From: an uncultured Prevotellaceae bacterium
Lineage (GTDB): Bacteria > Bacteroidota > Bacteroidia > Bacteroidales > Bacteroidaceae
Length of the DNA: 52,718 nucleotides
Assembly (NCBI GenBank): GCA_900557555.1
Contig: USTH01000006.1
Location: 1-52,718 of the forward strand
Direction of reading: 5' to 3'
The notes under the pieces are model-generated. The model did not search any database. It saw only the letters and a program-made list of their open reading frames with translations, and was not told the DNA's origin. Position numbers and translations under genes: made by a program. Numbering within the stretch: position 1 is the stretch's first letter; each line of letters begins with the position of its first letter. Positions 25,852 through 35,967 of this stretch are shown one piece after another.

Positions 25852-26940
25852 TCAACCCATACGTCCCCTGAAATAATGTTTTATGACCGATGAGCCGAGC
25901 CTCTCGCAACTGTAAGGTTCACTCTCAATGATTGGAGCACGTACCACGTTTCCTCTTGACACTCTACCGTACATTGAGTCCAAGCTCCACGAAGCATGCT
26001 CCACGTGTGCCTCATCCCACAGACCCTGTGTCAGAAAATGTTGCAGCACCGCACCACCCCCCTCTACGAGCACCGACTGTATATTGCGGTTATAGAGCTC
26101 ATCCAACAACTGCCTGATGAAATCTCCGTCTTTGTCCACTTTTACGAACTCAACACCCGTACGGCCAGCAACGCTGTGACTGCGACGATAGCCAAACACC
26201 AAGGTTGGCACACTCCCGTCAAACAGGGAAAGGGTTTGAGGCAGTCTACCTTGAGGGTCTATTACAATACGAAGAGGGTCAGGGCCATCCACAAGGCGTG
26301 TTGTGAGTGAAGGATTATCCCACAATGCTGTGTTGTACCCCACAAGTATGGCACTATGTCGTGCTCTTAGATGGTGCGCCCTCCGCATGGTGGGAAGCGA
26401 TGATATCATTAGACGTTGGCTCTGACCGTTTGTGTTGGCCCTGAAACCTATTATCCCATCTGAGGTCTGGGCCCATTTCAGTGTTATATATGGTCTGCGG
26501 CAGGTATGGAAAGTAAAGAAACGGCGGTTAAGTTCCTTGCACTGACTATTCAAGACCCCTAACTGTATGTCAATGCCCGCATCGTGGATTAACCTGACAC
26601 CTCGCCCACGTACTTTGGCAAAAGGATCAATGCACCCTACTACGACTCTACGCACCCCTTTGTCCACCACAAGTTGGGCGCAAGGCGGTGTGCGACCATA
26701 GTGGGCACAAGGTTCAAGACTGACATATAGTGTGCTTTTAGAAAGCAACGAACCGTCTCTTACCGAGTTGAAGGCATTAACTTCGGCATGCGGGCCACCA
26801 CAATGTGCATGAAAGCCCTCACCGATAATTTTGCCATCACACACGATGACCGCACCTACCATTGGATTGGGAGCAGCTCCAAGTTCACCGTTTTTTGCCA
26901 GTTGTAGGCAACGGGCCATATATAATTCATCTGAGTTCAT
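25852..26940 (-). CDS. ribD: Bifunctional riboflavin biosynthesis deaminase/reductase
   Basis: RibD deaminates the pyrimidine formed from GTP and then reduces its ribose side chain, the second and third steps to riboflavin. The 362-residue product has the cytidine-deaminase-like half with zinc ligands H51-A-E53 and P-C78-AHYGRTPP-C87. A reductase half of the dihydrofolate-reductase fold follows (RRPYITLKWAQTSDGIIG, then RHSAILVGYNTALWDNPSLTTRLV and VLVEGGGAVLQHFL). Its start codon overlaps the rnhB stop (ATGA), so the two are translationally coupled. No other rib genes lie nearby. Confidence 0.95.
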   Translation of the reverse strand: MNSDELYMARCLQLAKNGELGAAPNPMVGAVIVCDGKIIGEGFHAHCGGPHAEVNAFNSVRDGSLLSKSTLYVSLEPCAHYGRTPPCAQLVVDKGVRRVVVGCIDPFAKVRGRGVRLIHDAGIDIQLGVLNSQCKELNRRFFTFHTCRRPYITLKWAQTSDGIIGFRANTNGQSQRLMISSLPTMRRAHHLRARHSAILVGYNTALWDNPSLTTRLVDGPDPLRIVIDPQGRLPQTLSLFDGSVPTLVFGYRRSHSVAGRTGVEFVKVDKDGDFIRQLLDELYNRNIQSVLVEGGGAVLQHFLTQGLWDEAHVEHASWSLDSMYGRVSRGNVVRAPIIESEPYSCERLGSSVIKHYFRGRMG

Positions 26941-27542
26941 CAGTCAAACAATTCAAGTTGTATGGGAGGCAGGAGGTTGAATGTCTTTCTGTGACAAGGG
27001 CATGCTCCGTATTTTCTGATTGCCTCACGGTGTTCTTTAGTGGGATAACCCTTGTTGCGTTTCCAGCCATATACAGGATAGTCCTTGTCAATCATGTCCA
27101 TATAGTCATCACGATAGGTCTTGGCCAGAATTGATGCCGCCGCAATGGACAAGAATTTTCCGTCGCCCTTTACAACGGTCTGCCACGGCACGTCCCGATA
27201 TGGTTTGAACCGGTTTCCATCAACTATTATTGATTGGGGAGTCACCCTGAGTTGTTCAAGTGCTCTGTGCATTGCCAGTATAGAGGCGTTGAGTATATTT
27301 ATCTTGTCGATTTCCTGCGGCGTAACAACACCAACGGCCCAAGCCAAAGCATCACGTTCAATAGTTTTGCGCAACTCATGACGACGTACGTCTGTCAGCT
27401 GTTTAGAATCATTGATTTCCTCATTGTTATAGTCTGGAGGAAAAACAACAGCAGCAGCATACACACTACCAGCTAAACAACCGCGGCCAGCCTCATCACA
27501 CCCAGCCTCAAGGACATTAGGCTCCAAAAATGGTTGTAGCAT
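26940..27542 (-). CDS. rnhB: Ribonuclease HII
   Basis: The enzyme cuts RNA in RNA-DNA hybrids and single ribonucleotides in DNA. The 200-residue product carries GCDEAGRGCLAGSVYAAAV with catalytic D16 and E17, IIVDGNRFKPY with the third acidic residue, and GDGKFLSIAAASILAKTYRD followed by GWKRNKGYPTKEH. These are the characteristic RNase HII motifs, and the length is standard. It is first in rnhB-ribD, with a four-base overlap between the genes. A 53-bp gap separates it from the sufS end upstream. Confidence 0.96.
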   Translation of the reverse strand: MLQPFLEPNVLEAGCDEAGRGCLAGSVYAAAVVFPPDYNNEEINDSKQLTDVRRHELRKTIERDALAWAVGVVTPQEIDKINILNASILAMHRALEQLRVTPQSIIVDGNRFKPYRDVPWQTVVKGDGKFLSIAAASILAKTYRDDYMDMIDKDYPVYGWKRNKGYPTKEHREAIRKYGACPCHRKTFNLLPPIQLELFD

Positions 27543-27595
27543 TTTTTATATAATTTTGCGACATCACAACAACACGACTGTTATCCAAACATCAT

Positions 27596-28807
27596 CTAAA
27601 ACATTCTGGCAACACGCCTGATACCGTCGGCAAGGATGTCTATTTCTTCAAATGTGTTGTAAAACGAAAACGAAGCTCGCACCGTACCCTCTATACCATA
27701 GTGACTCATCACTGGTTGTGCGCAATGGTGTCCTGTACGTACGGCAATACCTAAACGGTCAAGCAGAGTGCCCATATCCAGATGATGAATGTTACCAACC
27801 AGAAACGATATTACAGCATCCTTGCCGTCGGCTTGTCCGAATATACGAAGTCCGTCAATCTGTTTCAGCCTCTCCGTGGCATAACAGGTCAACTTACGCT
27901 CATAGGCCTCTATCTCATCTAAGCCTATACCATCAACATAATCCAGTGCTACAGCCAAGGCATGAGCTCCAACATAGTTAGGTGTGCCGGCCTCAAACTT
28001 GTATGGCAACCCTTCAAAGGTCGTCTTCTCGAAACTTACAGTGTTTATCATCTCTCCACCTCCTTGGTAAGGTGGCATGGCCTCAAGCCATTTTTCCTTG
28101 CCATAAAGCACCCCTATGCCTGTGGGGCCATATACCTTATGGCCACTGAAAGCCAGAAAATCACAATCCAAATCTTCCACATCCACCCTCATATGAGGAA
28201 CACTCTGAGCTGCATCAACCAACACAGGGATGTTTTTCTCATGTGCCATGGCAATCATCTTTTTCAGAGGATTAACCGTTCCCAACACATTACTGATTTG
28301 TGCCACGCACACCAGTCTGGTTCTGTTGCCAAGCAATTTGCCATAGGCCTCAATGTCAAGCACCCCCTTTTCATCAAATGGCACAACGCGCAACACAACA
28401 CCCTTGCGCTCACGAAGCAACTGCCAAGGCACAATGTTGGAGTGGTGCTCCATTTCTGACACGACAATTTCATCGCCAGGCTTGAGCATCTCCCCAAACG
28501 AAGATGCCACAAGGTTTATAGACTCGGTGGTTCCCCGTGTGAATATTATGTTTCTCTCACTATTGGCGTTAAGGAAAGTCTTTACCCTCACCCGTGCCTG
28601 TTCCAAGAGGTCTGTGGCTTGTTGCGACAAATAGTGTATGCCCCTGTGTACGTTGGCGTTGACGGTATAGTATTCCGTGCGCTCAGCTTCTACCACACAA
28701 CGGGGTTTTTGCGTAGTAGCCCCATTATCCAGATAAACCAACGGATGATTATAGACCTTGGTAGAAAGAATCGGAAAATCCTCTCTTATTTTATTTGCAT
28801 CAATCAT
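27596..28807 (-). CDS. sufS: Cysteine desulfurase SufS
   Basis: This PLP enzyme takes sulfur from cysteine for Fe-S cluster assembly on SufBCD. The 403-residue product starts MIDANKIREDFPILSTKVYN and contains YLDNGATTQKP, the PLP lysine in AFSGHKVYGPTGIG (about 224), and the persulfide cysteine in RTGHHCAQP (about 362), typical of group II desulfurases. I chose the ATG at 28807 because longer frames run into sufD; the gap to the sufD stop is 16 bp. No sufE or sufU is seen here, so the sulfur acceptor is encoded elsewhere. It is last of sufBCDS. Confidence 0.96.
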   Translation of the reverse strand: MIDANKIREDFPILSTKVYNHPLVYLDNGATTQKPRCVVEAERTEYYTVNANVHRGIHYLSQQATDLLEQARVRVKTFLNANSERNIIFTRGTTESINLVASSFGEMLKPGDEIVVSEMEHHSNIVPWQLLRERKGVVLRVVPFDEKGVLDIEAYGKLLGNRTRLVCVAQISNVLGTVNPLKKMIAMAHEKNIPVLVDAAQSVPHMRVDVEDLDCDFLAFSGHKVYGPTGIGVLYGKEKWLEAMPPYQGGGEMINTVSFEKTTFEGLPYKFEAGTPNYVGAHALAVALDYVDGIGLDEIEAYERKLTCYATERLKQIDGLRIFGQADGKDAVISFLVGNIHHLDMGTLLDRLGIAVRTGHHCAQPVMSHYGIEGTVRASFSFYNTFEEIDILADGIRRVARMF

Positions 28808-28823
28808 GCTTATTACCTCCTCC

Positions 28824-30197
28824 TTATTTGTTTGAACACAACGAACAGTCGCCACACGCCCCATGTCCACGACGGAAACGCTCCTCAACCATACGTGTCA
28901 AGCGGTTGCGCAGTGCTTCAAAGCCAATGCGTTCAATAACCTCAACGGCAAACGCCTGCTGCAACAGACGACGTCCCTCTGCTGGCTCAATGCCACGCTG
29001 TGCCATATAGAACAATGCGGCTTCGCTAAGTTGCCCCACTGTAGAGCCGTGATTGCACTTGACATCATCTGCATAAATCTCAAGCATTGGCTGTGTATAT
29101 ATGTGGGCCTTAGGCGACACGCACAGATTGGCATTTGTTTCCTGCGAATCCGACTTCTGGGCCCCTTGGGCCACATACACCTTACCCGCAAATGCACCTT
29201 TCGACTCACCATCAAGCACATATTTATAAAGTATGTCGCTCTTGCACATACATGCTTCATGAGACACGAGCAGGTTGTTGTCAACATGTTGCGCTCCATC
29301 ACCAATCACAAGACCTGAAATTTTTGCATCGGCACCCTCACCCAGAAGCTGTGCGGTAATGCTGTGGCGTGTAATGCCGTTGTTCAGCGTCACATCGGCA
29401 TATGCAAGTCTGCTATGCCCATCCTGCACAATATTGGTAGTTCTGAAAAGATTGTTGTCTTCATTGGTCTCCTCTATGGCACACAACTGCAATCCGGCAT
29501 CTTTGCCAAGATATATTTCCGAAACCGCAGTAGTGAGATGCCTGCTCCCTGCAAGCGAATGGTCACATAGCAAGACAGAAGCCTCTGCACCGTCCTCCAA
29601 TATTATCATCATGCGCCGATTGGTCATCACAGGCATATCGCCTACAGTAAGATTGACCACCTGTATGTTTTGACTGACCTTACACCCACCAGACACGTAG
29701 ATAACGACACCATTCTGTGCCAGAAGAGTATTCAGAGATATGATTCCGTCTGGGCTGAGTTTGTTGTAATGTTTCTTGAACTTTTCCGGATACAACTCCG
29801 CAAAATCCACAAGCGACCCGACAAACAGTCCGTCAATGTCTGGCATGTCCTTTCTGCGTGCTTCTATACAGTCATTATACACGTAATACAGCACACTGTC
29901 CAGATCAGGAACACTGCACCGATATGCCGCCCGCAGGTCTGGAACCATCTTCCTGCGCTTGACGTTAAGGCCATAATCTGCTTCAAATGCCTTCTGCACG
30001 TCAGTATATTTGAATCTCTCGTCCTTCAAACTGGGCAGCCCGTTTTTTTGCAGAGCAGCCAATGCACCAGCTCTATGACTGTTAATCAAAGCATGGCTTC
30101 CTTGGTCTATAATGTCCTCATACTGCAAGTAGAGGTCTATGTATTGTCTTTCACTGTTCACTGCAAGATGTTTTCTGTTCCAAGCGGTAGCCTGCAT
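28824..30197 (-). CDS. sufD: Fe-S cluster assembly protein SufD
   Basis: SufD is the scaffold partner of SufB and SufC. The product from the ATG at 30197 (MQATAWNRKHLAVNSERQY) is 457 residues. The frame extends further upstream to near the sufC end, but relatives begin near this Met. It has the N-terminal helical part (RAGALAALQKNGLPSLKDER) and the long right-handed beta-helix core, with the conserved block KCNHGSTVGQLSEAALFYMA followed by QRGI, which holds the conserved SufD histidine. The far C-terminus has FRRGHGACGDCSLC, a small Cys cluster not general in the family. It lies 62 bp after sufC. Confidence 0.93.
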   Translation of the reverse strand: MQATAWNRKHLAVNSERQYIDLYLQYEDIIDQGSHALINSHRAGALAALQKNGLPSLKDERFKYTDVQKAFEADYGLNVKRRKMVPDLRAAYRCSVPDLDSVLYYVYNDCIEARRKDMPDIDGLFVGSLVDFAELYPEKFKKHYNKLSPDGIISLNTLLAQNGVVIYVSGGCKVSQNIQVVNLTVGDMPVMTNRRMMIILEDGAEASVLLCDHSLAGSRHLTTAVSEIYLGKDAGLQLCAIEETNEDNNLFRTTNIVQDGHSRLAYADVTLNNGITRHSITAQLLGEGADAKISGLVIGDGAQHVDNNLLVSHEACMCKSDILYKYVLDGESKGAFAGKVYVAQGAQKSDSQETNANLCVSPKAHIYTQPMLEIYADDVKCNHGSTVGQLSEAALFYMAQRGIEPAEGRRLLQQAFAVEVIERIGFEALRNRLTRMVEERFRRGHGACGDCSLCSNK

Positions 30198-30259
30198 CGT
30201 TATGCTGGCTTGCACATACGTTTTCGTACAAGCAACATGGCCGACCGTCCGCTCTCCTG

Positions 30260-31012
30260 TTATTCGCCCATTTCTTCCTTTATCCAATCAAAGCCTTGTT
30301 GCTCTATTTTATATGCCAACTCTGGCCCAGCAGTCTTTACTATACGTCCGTTCATCATCACATGAACGACATCGGGTTTCAGATAATCCAGCATCCGCTG
30401 ATAATGCGTAATACAGATTGCACTGGTTTGTGGTGTGCGAAGCTTGTTAAACCCATCGGCCACTATTCTCAATGCATCAACATCAAGGCCAGAGTCTGTT
30501 TCATCAAGAATAGTCAGTGTTGGTTCGAGCATAGCCATTTGGAAGATTTCGTTACGTTTTTTCTCTCCGCCACTGAAGCCCTCATTGACACTGCGTCGTG
30601 TCAAGCCGGCATCAAGCTCCACCAATGCACGTTTTTCCTTTACCAGCTTCAGAAAATCTGCGCCGTTTATAGGGGGCAAACCCTGATATTTGCGTTTGGC
30701 GTTAACCGCCGCCCGCATGAAGTTGTTCATGCTGACACCGGGTATTTCCACTGGAGCCTGAAAAGACATAAACAGTCCCTCATGACTGCGATCTTCTGCT
30801 GGCATAGAGAGAAGATCCTTGCCATTGAATACAATCTCGCCACTTGTCACCGTATACATGGGGTTACCAACCAACACGTTGCTCAGCGTGCTTTTGCCTG
30901 AGCCGTTGGGTCCCATCAAGGCGTGCACCTCACCAGCCTCTACCGTAAGGTTTACTCCTTTCAATATTTCTTTTCCCTCTACCGAGGCATATATATTTCT
31001 TACTTCAAGCAT
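30260..31012 (-). CDS. sufC: Fe-S assembly ATPase SufC
   Basis: SufC is the ABC-type ATPase that drives shape change of SufBCD during cluster assembly. The 250-residue product has Walker A GPNGSGKST (34-42), the signature FSGGEKKRNEIFQ, and Walker B TILDETDSGLDVDALR, where the SufC-specific ETDSGLD replaces the usual DEPT. The length and the run sufB-sufC-sufD are standard. There are 30 bp between it and sufB. Confidence 0.97.
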   Translation of the reverse strand: MLEVRNIYASVEGKEILKGVNLTVEAGEVHALMGPNGSGKSTLSNVLVGNPMYTVTSGEIVFNGKDLLSMPAEDRSHEGLFMSFQAPVEIPGVSMNNFMRAAVNAKRKYQGLPPINGADFLKLVKEKRALVELDAGLTRRSVNEGFSGGEKKRNEIFQMAMLEPTLTILDETDSGLDVDALRIVADGFNKLRTPQTSAICITHYQRMLDYLKPDVVHVMMNGRIVKTAGPELAYKIEQQGFDWIKEEMGE

Positions 31013-31042
31013 TGTTTCCTACAATTATATTATCTTCTTCTT

Positions 31043-32494
31043 TCACCCTACCGAGCCTTCAAGCGACACCGACAGAAGTTTCTGCGCCTCCACAGCAAAT
31101 TCCATAGGTAGTTTGTTCAAGACATCCTTGGCATAACCGTTGACAATCAGTCCTACCGCTTCTTCCATGGGAATTCCCCGCTGGTTGCAATAAAAAAGCT
31201 GCTCCTCCGAGATCTTGGAAGTAGTGGCCTCGTGCTCTACTATGCTTGTGTCATTGTTGACATCAATATATGGGAATGTATGTGCGCCACATGTGTCACT
31301 CAACAGCAAAGAGTCACAACTTGAATAGTTGCGTGCTCCATGGGCTTTACTGCCCATCTTCACCAGCCCGCGATAAGAGTTCTGGCTATGGCCGGCAGAG
31401 ATGCCCTTGCTTACGATGGTGCTTTTAGTGTTTTTGCCCACGTGTATCATCTTTGTTCCTGTGTCGGCCTCCTGATAGTTATTGGTCACCGCAACAGAAT
31501 AGAATTCCGCCACAGAGTTGTCTCCCTGCAAAACACAGCTGGGGTATTTCCAAGTGATAGCCGACCCCGTCTCAACCTGAGTCCACGACAGTTTGCTATT
31601 CTCTCCCCTGAGATGGCCACGCTTCGTAACAAGATTATACACGCCGCCGTTGCCATTCCTGTCGCCAGGATACCAGTTCTGCACAGTGGAATACTTCACC
31701 TCGGCATTCTTGTTGACAACAATCTCTACTATTGCGGCATGCAACTGGTTCTCATCACGCATCGGCGCTGTGCAACCTTCCAGATAAGACACATAGCCTC
31801 CGTCGTCGCAAACAATCAGCGTACGCTCAAACTGTCCGGTATTGACCGCATTTATTCTGAAATACGTTGACAGTTCCATAGGACATCTCACGCCTTTAGG
31901 GATATAGACAAAAGACCCATCACTGAACACTGCACTGTTGAGGGCCGCATAGAAATTGTCTCTGTAAGGCACAACACTGCCCAGATGTTGCTTTACGAGT
32001 TCCGGATACTGCTTCACGGCCTCTGATATCGAGCAAAATATAATGCCTTTCTCCGCCAGCTTTTCCTTAAAGGTAGTCTTTACAGACACCGAGTCCATCA
32101 CGGCATCTATAGCAACACCGGCAAGAGCCGCACGCTCTTGAAGCGGAATGCCGAGTTTATCAAAAGTCTTCTCAAGTTCAGGGTCAATCTCTGCAGACTT
32201 CCCACTATCAGACTTTCCACGGGGGTCGGCATAATAAGATATTGCCTGATAGTCAATCTGAGGAAGTTTGACATGCCCCCATGTGGGCTGCTCAAGCGTC
32301 AGCCAATATCTGAAAGCCTTCAGTCTGAAATCAAGCAACCACTGTGGCTCACCCTTTTTGCTCGAAATAAGGCGAACCACATCTTCATCAAGACCTTTCT
32401 CTATTATATCGGTTTCGACATCGGTTGTAAAACCATATTCATAGTCTTTGCCTGCAACTTCCTTTATAAAACTATTTTCACCGTTTTGTTGCAT
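31043..32494 (-). CDS. sufB: Fe-S cluster assembly protein SufB
   Basis: SufB is the scaffold on which the nascent cluster forms. The 483-residue product has the family opening (YEYGFTTDVETDIIEKGLDE, KGEPQWLLDFRLKAFRYW) and beta-helix core segments such as GVRCPMELSTYFRINA, VQNWYPGDRNGNGGVYNLVT and KAHGARNYSSCDSLLLSDTC. The last holds the conserved cysteine region, followed by EHEATTSKISEEQLFYCNQR. Its start overlaps the cvpA end by 17 bp, tying the suf genes to the translation-factor operon upstream. Confidence 0.96.
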   Translation of the reverse strand: MQQNGENSFIKEVAGKDYEYGFTTDVETDIIEKGLDEDVVRLISSKKGEPQWLLDFRLKAFRYWLTLEQPTWGHVKLPQIDYQAISYYADPRGKSDSGKSAEIDPELEKTFDKLGIPLQERAALAGVAIDAVMDSVSVKTTFKEKLAEKGIIFCSISEAVKQYPELVKQHLGSVVPYRDNFYAALNSAVFSDGSFVYIPKGVRCPMELSTYFRINAVNTGQFERTLIVCDDGGYVSYLEGCTAPMRDENQLHAAIVEIVVNKNAEVKYSTVQNWYPGDRNGNGGVYNLVTKRGHLRGENSKLSWTQVETGSAITWKYPSCVLQGDNSVAEFYSVAVTNNYQEADTGTKMIHVGKNTKSTIVSKGISAGHSQNSYRGLVKMGSKAHGARNYSSCDSLLLSDTCGAHTFPYIDVNNDTSIVEHEATTSKISEEQLFYCNQRGIPMEEAVGLIVNGYAKDVLNKLPMEFAVEAQKLLSVSLEGSVG

Positions 32495-33041
32495 CTTTTT
32501 CGCCCTTGTGACCTCTATTGAACTTTATAATCACAGTCTTATCCTTCAGTTTTCCGCTCTCCTCGGCAACGGTGCTTTTTCCAAGCACGATGTTGCCCAT
32601 AGCCGCTACATAGGGATAGAGCTGCGAACTGTTCTTTTTCTGCTCAGATATAATGCCAACATACGACATCGCACTGAACACGAAACTAATCAATATCAGA
32701 AACTTTACCGCACCAAGCACCATGCCGAGCAATGAGTTGAGCGGGCCGACAAGCCCTCCTTTAACAGCCTTGGTCAGAACATTGGCACCTATGCCGGCAA
32801 ACACCGGCATTAGCACCCATATCAACACAAAGGCCAACACGCAGCCTGCATACGATGCTATGCTGCCCGACCCTAAAGCGGGAGCGAAGTACTCGCCGAG
32901 TGTCTTATAAAACAACACAGCGACAATCAAGCCCACAATGAGTCCGCAAGTGGAGAACACCTCTTTTATAAAGCCTGATTTCCAGCCTCTCCAGGCGCCC
33001 CACAACAATATCAGTACTATAATGATATCTACTGACGACAT
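32478..33041 (-). CDS. CvpA family membrane protein
   Basis: This 187-residue inner-membrane protein resembles colicin V production protein. It has the family opening (SVDIIIVLILLWGAWRGWKS, GFIKEVFSTCGLIVGLIVAV), four or so membrane helices and a soluble tail. CvpA affects envelope stress and purine-linked phenotypes in other bacteria; the molecular action is unsettled. I chose the ATG at 33041 over a TTG two codons upstream. It lies 11 bp after infB and overlaps sufB by 17 bp. Confidence 0.88.
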   Translation of the reverse strand: MSSVDIIIVLILLWGAWRGWKSGFIKEVFSTCGLIVGLIVAVLFYKTLGEYFAPALGSGSIASYAGCVLAFVLIWVLMPVFAGIGANVLTKAVKGGLVGPLNSLLGMVLGAVKFLILISFVFSAMSYVGIISEQKKNSSQLYPYVAAMGNIVLGKSTVAEESGKLKDKTVIIKFNRGHKGEKDATKR

Positions 33042-33052
33042 AGGCAACTGTA

Positions 33053-35884
33053 CTACAATTTCTGTTTTATCTCAACCTCTTGGTAAGTCTCGATTATATC
33101 ACCCTCACGCAAATCATTGCAGTTGGTCAGTGATATACCGCATTCAAAGTTGGTGCTGACTTCCTTCACATCGTCCTTGAAACGCTTCAAGGCATTTATT
33201 TCACCAGTAAACACCACAATGCCATCGCGGATTACGCGAGCCTTGTTGGTTCGCGACACCTTGCCGTCAATAACATAAGCACCGGCGACAAGACCGACCT
33301 TGCTGATACGGTATACTTGGCGTACCTCTAACTGAGCGGTCTCCTCTTCTTTCACAATAGGCTTGAGCAATCCTTCCATTGCCTCCTTAACCTCCTCTAT
33401 GGCATCATAGATTACTGAATAGAGGCGGATGTCAACACCCTGTTTGTCAGCCTCCAGACGCGCGCCCTTGCTCGGACGCACCTGAAATCCTATAATAATG
33501 GCTTTGGAAGCCGCTGCCAAGACTATATCGTTCTCTGAAATCTGTCCAACGGCCTTGTGGATAACATTAACCTTTATCTTATCGGTAGACAACTTAATGA
33601 GTGAGTCCGACAAAGCCTCAACCGAACCGTCCACATCACCCTTTACGATGATGTTGAGTTCCTCTACGCCACCCATTGCGATGCGGGCACCAATTTCTTC
33701 CAGTCCGATGCGGTGTTGGGTGCGTATGCCCTGCTCACGTTGCAACTGCAGACGCTTGTTGGCAATTTCACGCGCTTCTTGCTCAGTGTCCATCACATGG
33801 AAAGTGTCACCAGCCTGTGGCGCACCGTTAAGTCCGAGCAATGTGGCGGCACGCGAAGGCCCCACACTCTTTATCTTGCGTCCACGCTCATCGGTGAGGT
33901 CTTTAACACGGCCGTAGCAGGTGCCGGCAATCACATTGTCGCCAATCTTCAGAGTTCCGTTGCTCACAAGGATGGTTGCCACATAACCCCTGCCCTTGTC
34001 AAGCGAGGATTCAATGATGGTGCCAGTTGCCTTGCGGTTGGGATTAGCCTTGAGCTCAAGCATGTCTGCCTCAAGCAGCACTTTCTCAAGCAAGTCATTG
34101 ACACCGATGCCTTTCTTGGCCGAAATCTCCTGACACTGGTATTTACCTCCCCAGTCTTCAACAAGGAGATTCATGTTTGCCAGCGATTCCTTCACCTTGT
34201 CAGGGTTGGCCCCTGGCTTGTCTATCTTGTTGATAGCAAATACCATCGGGACTCCTGCCGCCTGTGCATGGGCTATAGCCTCCTTGGTCTGGGGCATAAC
34301 GTCATCATCGGCCGCTATAATAATAATGGCGATGTCTGTAACCTGCGCACCGCGTGCACGCATGGCAGTAAACGCCTCATGGCCCGGAGTGTCAAGAAAT
34401 GTGATGCGACGCCCGTTTTCTAACTTTACATTGTAGGCACCAATATGCTGCGTGATGCCACCGGCCTCTCCAGCAATTACGTTACTCTTGCGCACCCAGT
34501 CAAGCAGCGAAGTCTTGCCATGGTCAACGTGACCCATCACCGTTACAATAGGATCACGTGGCTCAAGGTCTTCAATCTGGTCTTCTTCTTCCTGAACAGC
34601 CTCCGACACCGAAGCACTGACATATTCGGTCTTGAAACCAAATTCTTCTGCCACCATATTAATTGTTTCGGCATCCATGCGCTGATTGATGCTAATCATC
34701 ATGCCGATGCTCATGCATGTACCGATAACCTTGGTCACGGGCACACCCATCATGCTTGCCAACTCATTGGCGGTAACAAACTCCGTAAGTTTCAGCGTCT
34801 TGCTCTCCGAAGCCTCTTCGTTGAGCTGCTGCTCCATCTTGTCACGAATCTGGTCGCGCTTCTCGCGGCGGTATTTCACACCACTGGCAAAGGCCTTCTT
34901 GTTCTGCAGGCGAGCCAGAGTCTTCTTAACCTCCTTTGCCACATCTTCATCAGACACGGCAGGCTTGACGGTTGGCGACACAAGGCCGCCTCCCGAAAAT
35001 CTCTGGTTTTTATTGCCCTTGGCTCTTTGGTTCTTGCCGCCACCGTTGGATGGCTGGTTATTCGCAATGGCATTAGCCTCAGAGTTGATGTCAACTTTGT
35101 TGGGCTGTATACGATTGCGTTTCTTCTTGTTGGAAGAAGGCACGGCAAACTGCTGGCGTATCTTCTCGTCACGCTCTTTCTTGCGTTCTTCCTTGCTCTT
35201 CTTCTTGGGACGGGTAGTCTCGTTGATTGTTGAGAGGTCAATGGTGCCGAGCACTTTCGGCCCCTCTATTGTTTGTGTTCCTCCGGGTCTGAACACACCG
35301 TCTCCGCTTTTGCTGGCAGTCCCATTATCCACGGGTTGCGCCGTTGGTGCAGCAGGTGTAACTGTGACAGTATCTACAGTAGGCTGCACAGCTTCTTCCA
35401 CTGCAACCGGTTTGGCTGGATGCTCAGGTTTGCTACTTTCCACAATCTTCTCCGTTTTTACGGCAGCCGGTTCTGATACTGCAGCATCATCTTCTTTCTT
35501 TTCCGCAGAAACGGTGGTCGTGGCAACCGGCTTTGGGGTTTCCACGGGGGCAGGCTTGACGTCTGCTTTAGGTTTCAGGTTGTCCAGATCAACCTTGCCC
35601 ACAGTCTTGATATGCGGCTGTTCGGGCAGCACGGTTTTTATTTCCTTCACACCAGCCCTGCTTTGAGCCTTCTTTCCAGACGCCCTCTTAGTGCTGATGT
35701 CTTCGGCTTCCTTCTTTTGGGTCTTGTCATTGCCAAACTCTTTCTTCACAATGTCATATTGTTCTTGGGTTATTTTGGCATTCAGGTCAGCCTCTACACT
35801 GTACCCTTTCTTCTCCAGCAAGTCCACTACGGTTTGCAGGCCGATATTAAATTCCTTTAAAACTTTATTTAATCTTACGCTCAT
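33053..35884 (-). CDS. infB: Translation initiation factor IF-2
   Basis: This GTPase brings initiator tRNA to the small subunit and promotes subunit joining. The 943-residue product has the IF2_N module (MSVRLNKVLKEFNIGLQTVV), then a long low-complexity Ala/Pro/Val/Glu/Lys region. A second IF2_N-like segment follows (TEFVTANELASMMGVPVTKV). The G domain has G1 GHVDHGKTSLLDW near 452, G3 DTPGHEAFTAMRARG and G4 INKIDKPGANP. Domains II-IV end with SLTNCNDLREGDIIETYQ. The start is the ATG at 35884; a TTG one codon earlier is less likely. It sits between nusA and cvpA, as in most Bacteroidetes. Confidence 0.97.
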   Translation of the reverse strand: MSVRLNKVLKEFNIGLQTVVDLLEKKGYSVEADLNAKITQEQYDIVKKEFGNDKTQKKEAEDISTKRASGKKAQSRAGVKEIKTVLPEQPHIKTVGKVDLDNLKPKADVKPAPVETPKPVATTTVSAEKKEDDAAVSEPAAVKTEKIVESSKPEHPAKPVAVEEAVQPTVDTVTVTPAAPTAQPVDNGTASKSGDGVFRPGGTQTIEGPKVLGTIDLSTINETTRPKKKSKEERKKERDEKIRQQFAVPSSNKKKRNRIQPNKVDINSEANAIANNQPSNGGGKNQRAKGNKNQRFSGGGLVSPTVKPAVSDEDVAKEVKKTLARLQNKKAFASGVKYRREKRDQIRDKMEQQLNEEASESKTLKLTEFVTANELASMMGVPVTKVIGTCMSIGMMISINQRMDAETINMVAEEFGFKTEYVSASVSEAVQEEEDQIEDLEPRDPIVTVMGHVDHGKTSLLDWVRKSNVIAGEAGGITQHIGAYNVKLENGRRITFLDTPGHEAFTAMRARGAQVTDIAIIIIAADDDVMPQTKEAIAHAQAAGVPMVFAINKIDKPGANPDKVKESLANMNLLVEDWGGKYQCQEISAKKGIGVNDLLEKVLLEADMLELKANPNRKATGTIIESSLDKGRGYVATILVSNGTLKIGDNVIAGTCYGRVKDLTDERGRKIKSVGPSRAATLLGLNGAPQAGDTFHVMDTEQEAREIANKRLQLQREQGIRTQHRIGLEEIGARIAMGGVEELNIIVKGDVDGSVEALSDSLIKLSTDKIKVNVIHKAVGQISENDIVLAAASKAIIIGFQVRPSKGARLEADKQGVDIRLYSVIYDAIEEVKEAMEGLLKPIVKEEETAQLEVRQVYRISKVGLVAGAYVIDGKVSRTNKARVIRDGIVVFTGEINALKRFKDDVKEVSTNFECGISLTNCNDLREGDIIETYQEVEIKQKL

Positions 35885-35967
35885 CAATTACTCTATAATA
35901 AAATGGTTTATGGGGTTGTCTAATTTTCCGGGGAGGCGCACAGACACGTCACAGGGCAGAGCCGCCA